Assembly (NCBI GenBank): GCA_002335605.1
Contig: BEDY01000009.1
Coordinates: forward strand, 310,001 to 374,000
Direction: 5' to 3'
DNA: 64,000 bases
Origin: Prillingera fragicola
Lineage: Eukaryota; Basidiomycota; Tremellomycetes; Trichosporonales; Trichosporonaceae
Made by a program: the position numbers and the translations under genes. The notes beneath the pieces are model-generated. The model was given only the letters and a program-made list of their open reading frames with translations, was not told where the DNA came from and did not search any database. Each line of letters opens with the position of its first letter. The first letter of the stretch is position 1. Below, one piece after another: positions 22,592 to 32,555 of this stretch.

Positions 22592-24310
22592 CTAGAGTGC
22601 TCCTCCCTTCTCGAACGACTCAATCTCCTCGGCAGAGTAGCCAAGCTCGCCGAGAACCTCGTTCGTGTGCTGGCCCAGGTATGGGGGCGCGCGGTAGACC
22701 TGAAGACGACCCATCAGCCACCACCACACCAGTCACGCGCTCGACGACTCACCTTCGGCTTTTCGCCATCGTAGGAAACGGGAGCGCCAGCCAGCTTGAT
22801 CTTGCCAGCTCGAGGGTGCTCGACCTCCTCCACGACGTGGCGGGCCTTGGCTTGGGGGTGGGCAAAGGTCTGAGCAATGTTGTTGATGGGAGCAAATGGA
22901 AGTCTGCAGCGTCAGCTACTGCTATCATGTGAGCCAGAACCACCTACCCCTTGCCGGTGAGACGCTCGACCCATTCGTCAGTCGTGCGCTCCTTGAGAAC
23001 CTCGTTGATCAAGGAAATCATGGTGTCGCGGTTGTGGACGCGCTGGGCGTTGGTCACAAAGCGCTCGTCCTTGACCCACTCGGGCTTGTTGAAGACTGCG
23101 GGGCCACAAAGGATACCAAACTGTCCGTCGTTACCGGCCGACAGCATGATGAACGAGTCCTTGGTGGGGAAGACTTGGTAGGGGACAATGGAGGGGTGCG
23201 AGGTGCCCCAACGAGTAGCCTCCTGACCACCGATGAGATAGTTGGCGCCAATGTTGGCAAGCGAGGCGATCTGGCTCTCGAACAGACTGCACTCGACGCG
23301 GGTGCCCTTGCCAGTCTTGCCGCGCTTGATCAACGCAGCCAGGACACCAGAGGTGGCGTAGTGACCCGTGAGAATGTCGGTGACGGCGACACCAACCTGT
23401 AATCAGTCAGTAAACCATTGCAGTTAGGCGGCTCACCTTCACAGGGGTTCCGCCCTTCTCGCCAGTGATGTGCATGAAGCCAGCCTCGGCCTCGATGACA
23501 ACGTCATAACCGGGAGCGGAGGCGTAGGGGCCAGTGGAGCCGTAACCTGGTACGTCAGCTCAGTCATGCAGGCCAGCTTACCAGTGACAGAGCAGTAGAT
23601 GAGCTTGGGGTTGATCTTCTTGACCTGCTCCCAACCGAGACCAAACTTGTCGAGCTTGCCAGGAACGCTATCGGGTCAACCGTCACTCTGACCGGTGTGC
23701 GCTCACTAGTTTTCCATCAACACGTCAGCCTCCTTGATGAGCTTGTAAATGATCTCCTGGCCCTCCTTGGACTTCAGGTTGAGGGTGACACTGAATCGTC
23801 AGCTGGCGAACAGAACCGCTGCAAACGACATACGAGCGCTTGTTGCGGTTGGCCTGGAGAAAGTAGGCCGACTCGGCGGGGAGGTCGGGGCGAGGGACGT
23901 CCTTGCCCTCCTTTTTGGGAGCACGAGGAGGAGCCCAGACACGAGTGTCATCGCCGCCCTTGGGAGTCTCAATCTAGCAAAGTTAGCAACGCCAGCCGCC
24001 GGCGCAGATGCTCACTTTGATGACGTCGGCTACAGGAAGGAGTAAGGTGAGCAATGTTAAGCGTAACGGAACCAGTCGAGCTCACCACCGAGATCGGCCT
24101 GCAGTGCGTTAGCTCTGTCCCACACGATTTCGTCACCAAACGCACCAACATCATGGTCGCAGTGGGACCGGCAAGGACACGGGTGAGGTCGACGACCTTG
24201 ATGCCTGCAAGCGGCCTGTCGCCAACGGAGACCGAGAGCCAGCGCCTTCCAGCGCCGAGCACCTGGGTCCTAGAGCGAACGACGGAGCGAATTCCAATAG
24301 CACCGAGCAT
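22592..24310 (-). CDS. Family III CoA-transferase (CaiB/BaiF), SUGCT-like, probably mitochondrial
   Basis: Ten exons: 24310-24146, 24098-24086, 24029-24016, 23973-23834, 23790-23707, 23667-23582, 23546-23437, 23396-22948, 22903-22753 and 22699-22592; 1320 nt, 439 aa. The N-terminus (MLGAIGIRSVVRSRTQVLG, Arg-rich, no acids) looks like a mitochondrial presequence. The fold's landmarks are LAGIKVVDLTRVLAGP, DLGADVIKIETPKGGDDTR, NRNKRSVTLNLKSKEG, YGSTGPYASAPGYDVVIEAE (the Asp near 178 is the family's catalytic residue that carries the CoA thioester), FMHITGE, and LPFAPINNIAQTFAHPQAKA. Closest in character is succinyl-CoA:glutarate CoA-transferase. Other class III donors/acceptors (formyl, mesaconyl) remain possible. 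Exons 2 and 3 are only 13 and 14 nt. It lies on the same strand as the aminotransferase 350 bp upstream. Confidence 0.9.
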
Positions 24311-24658
24311 GTTGATAGTGGAGAGGATAGAGGTTGGACAAGTGAGACGACTGACTGCCTATTAATGAGACCAAAGTGAACGCGGATGTCCGAGACGACT
24401 TGGCTGGAGTGTCTGGGATTCGGCATGTTAGGCAGTCCAAGCCGAGCCTCTGCGCCACTGCTGGGGTGACGTCTAGATCTTGGCAGGCTTTGGCGGACTT
24501 TAGCGACGGCATTTGACCCGAGTTGGCTGGCTGTGGAGGTCTCCTTCGCCTGGATAAATGCATGCACTCGTGTTCGAGGTACCCAGAGGCATGCTCTGGA
24601 ACCAGGATCCTATCTCTTAACCGGATCATGCATCCTAGCTGACACGAGAAGCAATCTT

Positions 24659-26284
24659 CTACAGCCTCCACTCTCGTCGAATAGCCGTGGCCAGCCGCTT
24701 AACGCCCTCCTCCAACTCGTCAATCGTCGGCGTCGCGTAACAGAGACGCAGGAAGATGCGCTTGCTCTCTTCCTCCTTGGACAGTTCCTTGCCAGAGGGC
24801 GCTTTGAAGTAGAGCGAAGGGGCGGTAAGAACCAGCTCGTCGATGCAGGCGTGGAACAGACTGTCGACGATCTTGTCCAGTGGCTTCTCCGAGAGCAACG
24901 GGTGGGTCTCGCACTTGAGGCGCAGCCAGGAGAACATGCCACCGCTGCCCTGGGGCCACTCACATGCTTCCTTGGGCAGATGCTTGTCAAAGAAGCCCAT
25001 CATTGCGACGCAGCGCTCCTCGTAGACGCTCGAGATGTAGGGAAGGTATTCGTTCTCAAAGCCCTCGTGCCCACCCCAAGCACGGAGAACGGACGCGATG
25101 GCGGCCGTGGCAAAGCCAGAGGGGCATTGCTGCTCAGTCAGCTACAGGGATCGCCATAGTGATTGATCAACTCACCGTGCTGGATTCGCTGCGGTTCATG
25201 ATCTTGGTGACGATCTGCTTCGGACCAGTCAGCCAGCCACAACGCGAGCCAGGGGCAACAATCTTGGAGAACGAGTCCACACGAATGACGCGTCCGTCAA
25301 TGTCCATAGAGAGGAAGCTTGGGATTACTGGCGACGCGGCGCCGTTGGGACGAATCTGCAGGAAGCAGTACGGATCATCCTCGACAATCATGAGTCTCCA
25401 TTTGCGGCAGACTTCATAAATTTCACGCTTGCGAGCCTCCGGCATGGTGTAGCCCGTGGGGTTTGAGCAAGTTCTGAGTGGCTTAGTTGTGGACGTCATC
25501 CTAGACTCACGGTACTAGCAACAAGACCTTTGGCTTTCGGCAGCCATACGTTTCGTCCTTCCACTCGGCCATAATAGTGTCCAGCGCGGTGGCAAGCGGC
25601 CCATCACTGTCCATTGGAATGCCGACGCTTGAGACGCCCTGGGCTTTGGAAGCCATGAGAGCACCGGGGTAGGCTAACATTAGAGAGGTTATGAAGGGAG
25701 TCGCTCACCAAACTCCTCGACAAGCATCGAGTCTCCGGGGTTGAACATGCACCTGAAAATGCCATCCATACCATCCGTGTTGCCAGCCGTGTTGAGCACT
25801 TCCCAGTTGTCATTAGGCGGGTTGTGGATGCGGCGGACGTGCTCCTCTAGCCACTGGACTAGGTGCGGGGCACCATACGTCTTGCCGTACTGAAGTTCGA
25901 CCGTAAGGTCAGGGTTTAGAGCCTCTCCCTTTCCAGGCCGAACATAGTCGGCCAAAGGAAGCAGCTTGTCAGGTGTGGGCACTTTGATCTCAGCGACTGC
26001 ATCGAAGCTTGCTACCCACCTCCATAGCCAGGGACGAAGACTGACTTTTTGGCAAAGGGGACGGACAGGGTCATCCCATTGACCGGCCAAGTCGAAGCGT
26101 GGGGATAGCCTCCCCCAAACTGTCCTGTCAGCAAGGATTACTCGTCGCCACACACGCTAATCATTCCTGGCATGTCAAAATAAGGTCGCAGCTCCTTGAG
26201 CTGAGACCGGGCACGACCCTTGCTCTCATTGCTGAGATAGTCGTTGTAGTCAATCTTAGCAGCTGCACGTTCTCCAGAGGGCAT
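24659..26284 (-). CDS. Class I PLP aminotransferase, aromatic/2-aminoadipate type (ARO8-like)
   Basis: Exons 26284-26156, 26119-26020, 25996-25709, 25673-25511, 25473-25176 and 25129-24659 total 1449 nt, 482 aa. It transfers amino groups between aromatic amino acids, 2-aminoadipate or kynurenine and 2-oxoglutarate. Landmarks of the family: FDMPGMISFGGGYPHASTWP, LQYGKTYGAPHLVQWLEEHV, VLNTAGNTDGMDGIF, GDSMLVEEFAYPGALM and VPTCSNPTGYTMPEARKREI. Also present are LMIVEDDPYCFLQI, DSFSKIVAPGSRCGWLTGPK (PLP lysine near 300) and ATPTIDELEEGVKRLA. No targeting peptide is obvious. The interval 25997-26019 (23 nt, GTGGGTAG...GATGCAG) must be absent from the mRNA to avoid an in-frame TAG. It has intron ends but is far shorter than any other intron here, so it could also be an assembly or mutation artefact. 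Confidence 0.88.
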
Positions 26285-29200
26285 GATGGTGTATGAGGCG
26301 AGTCAGAGCGTTGCTGATGGACTCCTTTATGCAACTAGACTTGACTCGCCTCTCTGATGACTCGTCTCTCCAACGGGCCGGAGATGTCCGGTCCGGCATG
26401 CAGCACGTGGCACATCACGTGAAAGGAGAAGACATTTTTCATTATTGAATTACTTGTCATTTATCCCAATCTTAGGCAACTGATTAGACATCTGTGTGAG
26501 ATTAGACAAGGTTCCGCCCGAGCGCGTTTCCGCCCGGAACGACGTGGAATGCTGGCGTGCACATCATATCTATCGATGCGGCATTTTGGCGCACCTTCCG
26601 TAGCGAGGAGACTGACTATCTTGGGTGTCTTTCTCTCCGAGTGTGAGCCGGCCAAACCGAGGCGAGGCTCAAGTGAAGAGGTCACTGTTTCCAGTCTCGT
26701 GACGCAGCACATTCGACACAGCACATCCAAGTCACAACACCACACGTTCGTCTGCTCCACATCTCAAGATCAACCATGTCGATAGTGCGACATTGACTCG
26801 CCTTCAAACCCACGCTCCTGCTCGCCTCTTGATTGAGCCAGATCTGATTCAGCCCAGGTATCAAAGTGTCCGTGTTCGTGCGACATCTTGCAGATGGTCA
26901 GGTGGTGGTGCTCCCGTTCAACTTCACACGCAACATGGTTTCAAACCAGCCCAAACACTTTGGTAGCTTGGCTCTTTGGAACCCGTAACGGCGCGCCGGA
27001 CGTGTACTCCTGACGCGCCCCGTAATACATGACCCCAACAGTGGCCTCATTGCCCGCTGGTTTGTGGTGGCGGGTCGCGAACTAGCTCTGCCAAACGAAC
27101 AAGGAGTGCGTACATGAGCAACCCCTTCTGCCAGCCCTGATGGGGGAAGCTCAACGTGCACCCGACCAAACGCCTTTCCGTGGGATTTCCCTGAACCCCG
27201 AAATTCAGACTCTCACGTCACCAAGGGACGAGTGTCGCAGACGTCGACCACTTGGGTTTCTCTGACACTCTGTTGTTCCCTGCTCCTCGCACCACCAGGC
27301 AAGTGTGGCATTGCGTTTTGGCCGCACCAGCAGGCATGTATGACATTGGGGTGAGAGAACACTCGCCCACAATGAGCAAAGATACCTTCCAGACTCTACA
27401 GAGCTCTGATCCATGCTCCACGATAATTGAGTTTAGTTCAAATAATCTCCGAATCAAGCTGTTAGGTTGTCAATGCCGTACCCAAAATCCTGGAGTCGGG
27501 CTTGGTTTGTACCTTCGCATAGGCTGAGGCAAGGCAATCTTGTGTTGTTCTCAAATGCGTTTCGCAATGAGACCATGGAGTACGTTGCGACCGTCCCTCC
27601 TAAAGACATGGTTTCTTGAACGATTGCCCATGAGCCCGTGGGACAGGAAATGGATGCCGGCAGCGGGCTGGTACTAAACGCTTGCCAAACCGAGTTCACT
27701 TGCCATCGTGTTTGTGGGTGTGAACTTTATCTCCCTTTTTCGGTTCGCTCGGACGGATCGCGTCCCGCCCCCTAGAGCGAGAGGCAATCTTTTGTCTGCT
27801 CCCGTGTTGGAACGATTCAGTATTCTTTGGGTGGATGTCCGACGGGAGTCGTCGCCAACCACTCCCTGATCCTTGAGCAACTTGTCACGTCAGGGTGGAT
27901 GTATAGTGAATGACAGCGCCAGGGAATAGAATGTGGGGTGTATGGGTCCCCAAGCCTCTAGCTAGATCTAGAGTGAGTGCAAAAGGGTACGTAACGAGGA
28001 GCTGAATGTGCCTCGATGCATGATAGTCCTCATGGCCCATGGCCTATCATCTTGTCGGCGGCGTAGTAACTGACACGAGCCTGAGGCCTTGTAGCTTAAG
28101 TAAATTGAGTGCAAAGCTTCCATGTCTGTACTACGTCAGTTCCTTGTCAGGCCAAGGTACATTCAGTGAATGCGATTCTGCAGTGCTGGCAGCAATGCAA
28201 TGGGCTATAGACTTGCAGCTGGCCAACAAACTGCCTCATTTGGCTACGACTGAAGCCATGTTCGACGCCACTTCTGCCCACGGGGGATGAAGGGGAGCTC
28301 TACGCTGACAGGCACCCAGGGACAAGTGTTGCTAATTTCAGTGCCTGTTCTTCTCACGTGCGTCAGCAGACAAGCAGACACGAGACCTTGGCGTGCCTTT
28401 GAAGGGTGTACCACCAAACATGTCCTATGTGTCACGCCTTCGAACGATGTGGCCAGGTCCCAGCCGATTCGCTCAGCCGAGACGTGTTTGATGGCATGGG
28501 CCGAGTGTGGCGTCAACACCTGAACGTCTTCGATCCCGTCAAAGGGGGCGACCTGTCTGGCGCAGTGGCAACGATGAAGGATCGAGGAGGACGACACCTG
28601 GTCATGAGTGCAGGGCATTTCTTCTGGACGACCCAATGTAACATTCCTTTGTGGCAAGTGACACACTACTCTTTTATTACGGTGTCTGCCCAAATGTCGG
28701 GTACTCTGGGCGTCGTTACCACGTCTTTCGGTATGTCACCAGCAGACCACATTAGAAAGCAAGAACGAACAAGTGCCCGACTTCCTCCACCGCCGAAAGG
28801 TGAGCGACGGCCAACGATCCCTGAAGTCAAAGTGCACGGGCAACGCCTGTGAGCCAAACGCATCGATAACGTTGAGTCATTCGGAATCCTGCCAAGGGCA
28901 GAGATCTTAAAAAACCAACGCGCTCCAGCAGGCCAGCAACGACAGAGTTGCAAGCAGCATGGTCCCTGTTGAATGGAGCCCATGGAGTTGATCGCCGAGA
29001 CGAGTGAGACAGATCACTTGCCCTGGGTTGACAGAACGCAATATAGCCCCTTGCTCCCTGAGACTGAATGCCCGCGCACGTAAACAAGGCTTGAGACGGC
29101 GAGCCCTCGGTAGCTTTGCTCTTGTGCCGAGGTCCGGCACCATTTTTCCAAAGACAATCACCACTTTTCCAAAGAGCCTTGCTGGACGCACGACGGCCGA

Positions 29201-29992
29201 GGAAGAAAGTGTCGTAGTGCCTTTACGTCAGCCATCGCTCGTCGACGTCCAGCATCCAAGTCTTCGTCCAGGTCCCAACCCAAAACCTGCATGCACCAAA
29301 TGCTCCGGGGCCTGAAGCCCTCTTGTCAGGAACTGCACGTTTGGTGGCGTTTTACTTGAGACGTGAGGGGTGGCTTTAAATCCAGTGTCGTACTCTTTGG
29401 TGTCGTGGCGTCAGCCTCCCCTCCACAGAGGTGGTGGGCCGAAACGATTGACGGGAAGCAGTGAGACCTCGACCTCACTCTTGCCCTTGCACCCTGTGTC
29501 GATCCCATCAGCAAGCCTCCTCTACCCCTCACGCCGACTAACAGACGACTTTGCTTGGATGCAGCCACGTACCATTCTCGTGGGCGCCGAGTTGACAGCC
29601 TCACGGCATGCTCATCGAGCCAGGGGCAGGGAAGAGGAGCATGAGAGTCGCTCAGCAATGACTAAACTAAAGCACCAGACGCCAGAGGATGACGCTTAGG
29701 ATGAGACACGCATAGGGACTATGACCAGCCCGCCGTTCAGGACCCAAGGCAACGAAGACCAGTGGTGGTTTTCCGGGTGGTCCATCTCCCTCTTTGGACA
29801 GCGAGTGGTATATATCTCTTACGCGCAGCCCTTGCCAGCGCACAACCCCCTCCTCTACACCTTGTCGTATCGACTTCCACGCTTGGACCTCTTGTGGTCG
29901 CTATCAGTCGCGACACTCGTACCCCCCTGGCTCCCTTTGTTTTCCTTCTCTGCCTCCATCTACCGGCTTTCTGATCCAGCGGCGAGACAGAC
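26285..29992. other. 3.7-kb region without a recognisable gene, upstream of a Zn2Cys6 factor
   Basis: The left 200 bp should hold the aminotransferase promoter. The rest lies upstream of the transcription factor that starts at 29993. Both strands have only short frames (up to about 150 codons) without family landmarks or plausible exon chains. I saw no tRNA or mobile element. The composition does not differ clearly from the neighbouring DNA. The last 230 bp look like a core promoter: a TATA-like box and then a CT-rich leader. Confidence 0.45.
29809..29815 (+). promoter_or_regulatory. TATA-like box of the Zn2Cys6 gene
   Basis: TATATAT in the context GTGGTATATATCTCTTACG, about 180 bp before the ATG at 29993. 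It is followed by a pyrimidine-rich stretch (CTCCCTTTGTTTTCCTTCTC), a usual arrangement for fungal transcription starts. Inferred from position only. Confidence 0.45.
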
Positions 29993-31391
29993 ATGATGGC
30001 GACTCCGTATCCAAACGTCCAGTACCCGGTTGGTCTCGCCTCAACACAAGGCCCGTCACGTAACGGATATCGCGTCAACGCTGTTGGACAGGCAACTGGC
30101 GCAGCCGCGTACGGTTATCAGACTGCTCAGCCAAACGTCTACATGCCCAATCACTCGGAGCTCAACATGTACGGTCTCGTCACCCCTCCGACATCAACCC
30201 CCTCAACTTTCAGCTCACCTTTGATCGCGTCCGGTGGCTACCTTCCCCTCCCTGGCACCCCCACTGGACAGTGGGCAGTCAACGGCATGCCCATGATGCC
30301 GGCTGACGGCAGCATGGGATACTATGGCCAGCACTCGCCTTACTTTGGCTCTGACCCAACCTGCGCCGCGCCGAACGAGGTCTTCTCGACCGTCGCTGGC
30401 ACAATGAGGTCAGACTCGAATGGATCCGATGGCATTGGCATGTTCCCCGAACACATGGTCGGCCCTGACGGCACCGTCTTCCGTCGCGACCACGCTCTTA
30501 TGGATCCCATGGTCACTGGCCAGCTCGGCGTCAAACCCCATGGCCACCTCATTCTCGGCGCCGACGGCCAGCCCGCGACCGAGATCAAGAAGCGCTCGCG
30601 CACGGCTCAGGCTTGTGAGCGCTGCCGCATTCGCAAGGCAAGGGTGAGTACCGAAAAGGGTCGCGGCCCGTGTATCGCCACCAAGCGCATCATGGACTCG
30701 ACCGGGAACGTTTTAAACCCTGTGGCTGACATCCTAGTGCTTTGGCGGGAACCCATGCAACCGTTGCACCAAGCGTCGTTTCGTTTGCGAGTTCTCGACT
30801 GCTGTTCGCCAGCGTGGACCCAACAAGCCTCAGGTCAACGTGAACGCAGCCAGCGGCGCGTCGTCCACCGGCGCTACCCCCACCACTGCCAACAGTACCC
30901 TGTCTGGTGTGCCCAAGTCGGTCTCGCCTGGCAAAGGTGGCCGTCGGCACAGTCTGCCCAACGCTCCCCAGGTACCACCTTACGCCACCATGCACGGTGC
31001 CACCGAGGATGTGTCCCACCATGGTGCCAATGGCGAGGACGGTGCTACGTTCTCCCTCCCCGGCTCTGGCGTTGTCCCCCACATGTCCATGCCTGACTAC
31101 CTCACCGTGCCGACCACCGCGCCGCCGACTCAGACCACTTTCTCGCGTCCGATCACGGATTCGGCCGTCTACTCTGGCCTCGATGCCCAGCGGTCGCCCG
31201 TGTTCGCGTTCAGCCCCGAGTCCGTTGAGCCCTCTACTGCTGGCACTTCTGTCGACTACCCATACACTCCCATCTCGCCTGCGACGGCCTTTTCACCCAC
31301 GCTGGCAATGACGCCCACCATGCCCGTTGGCATGGCTTACGCTCAGGCGCACCCCGCCGAGGACAGTAACAACTGGTACCAGGCCGCGTAA
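29993..31391 (+). CDS. Zn2Cys6 transcription factor
   Basis: Two exons, 29993-30643 and 30738-31391, 1305 nt, 434 aa. Residues 1-200 are Pro/Ser/Gly/Tyr-rich with a GHLILGADGQ segment. The binuclear zinc cluster is at about 208-237: ACERCRIRKAR, then after the intron CFGGNPCNRCTKRRFVCEF (C-x2-C-x6-C-x5-C-x2-C-x6-C). The C-terminal 190 residues are Ser/Thr/Pro-rich, with no fungal-specific middle homology domain (PF04082). The protein is expected to bind DNA in the nucleus; the target genes cannot be inferred. The 94-nt intron falls between the second and third cysteine and has no stop in the entering frame. Retention would give a 367-residue protein with a broken zinc cluster. The 5' region is unusually long (3.7 kb). 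Confidence 0.88.
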
Positions 31392-32555
31392 TACCAGTTT
31401 TTTCCGCAAACATATTATATCTTTAACAGCACTGGGCCGCCGTCATACACTGACGCGGCCGGCCTCTCCAGCAATTGGTTCTTTCGTGAAACCGGACAAT
31501 AAGCTCTCGTGTCTCCATGGGTTTTCCTCTCGTGTCCCTCAACTCTTGTCTCGTGTCTCCCGCCTCACAAATGGCTCGCATCGTCTTGTATTTCGCAGCG
31601 CCGTGTGCGCGCCTTAGCCCCTCCTCTCTCATAGTCCATAGCACCACGCATGGGTGGTTGTTCATGATGGATTATACTGCTATAATCCACCATCACTTGA
31701 TTGTGGCACCAATTTGACCTGGACTCATCTAGACGGGGCGCACGGGAAGACAATTAACCAATCCACTAGCAAACCTAGGTTTCCGATCCACCATCAAAGC
31801 AACAGCAAAGCAGCAGCCATAGTAGTCACCGATCAAGGGGGTGGCTGCAACAAGTCAACCAGGCAGACCGAAGAACGCCAGGTTGGGTAACGAAAGTCTC
31901 TGAATGATGACGGTGGAACAGGCGCCACGGACTAAAACCTAAATGTCAACAGGCTTCAATCGCTGGAAAGCTTCCGAGGAACCAGGACTGGTCTGACCAG
32001 CTAGACGTCGAGTAACAACATGCCGTAAGACTTTTGAGCCCAGGTCCCAGGGCAAAGCCAACAAAAACTGTTCGATGGCCTGCCCGGCCAAAGGCCGCAC
32101 CCATGCATCTGGGGTGCTGCGTGTGCCTGGGAGACAGAGCTTATTAGTGCCTATTTGAATAGTAATCACGTACGACGCCTACCCGTCCAGCGTTACCTGG
32201 CTTGCTTTGCAGCTTTGCTCCCAGTTCGTCCCAGCTTCAGCCTGACTCAGGACAGGAGGTTTGGAACTCTGTGAGAGAATGACATGATCAACACGCGTGA
32301 GTCGCGTGTTCCGGCGTTTGCTTCCAAGCCACGCATCCCACGCATACCGTGTGCGACTACCCAAGCCACACCTGATCCTTGATTCTTTGGCTTGGGAGTC
32401 TGGACCTGGGGTAGTCTTGTCGAACACAAAACCTTGATTTCTAGGATTCCAACGGGCGCTTAGTGCAGATGAACAAATCATGCACATGCATTGCAACCTT
32501 CAGTAACAGCACTCTCTACACCAAGCCCCTAAATTGAGGGCAGCACGGGATCCCA
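31392..32555. other. Convergent intergenic region, 1.16 kb
   Basis: The 3' region of the Zn2Cys6 gene on the left and of the SUN gene on the right. I see no coding frame with family landmarks, no RNA gene and no repeat. Confidence 0.45.

Noticed and set aside
22592..26284. A larger biosynthetic gene cluster around the CoA-transferase and aminotransferase
   Set aside because: The flanking genes (RRM protein, mannosyltransferase, Zn2Cys6 factor 3.7 kb away) are unrelated, and no synthase, P450 or transporter is nearby.
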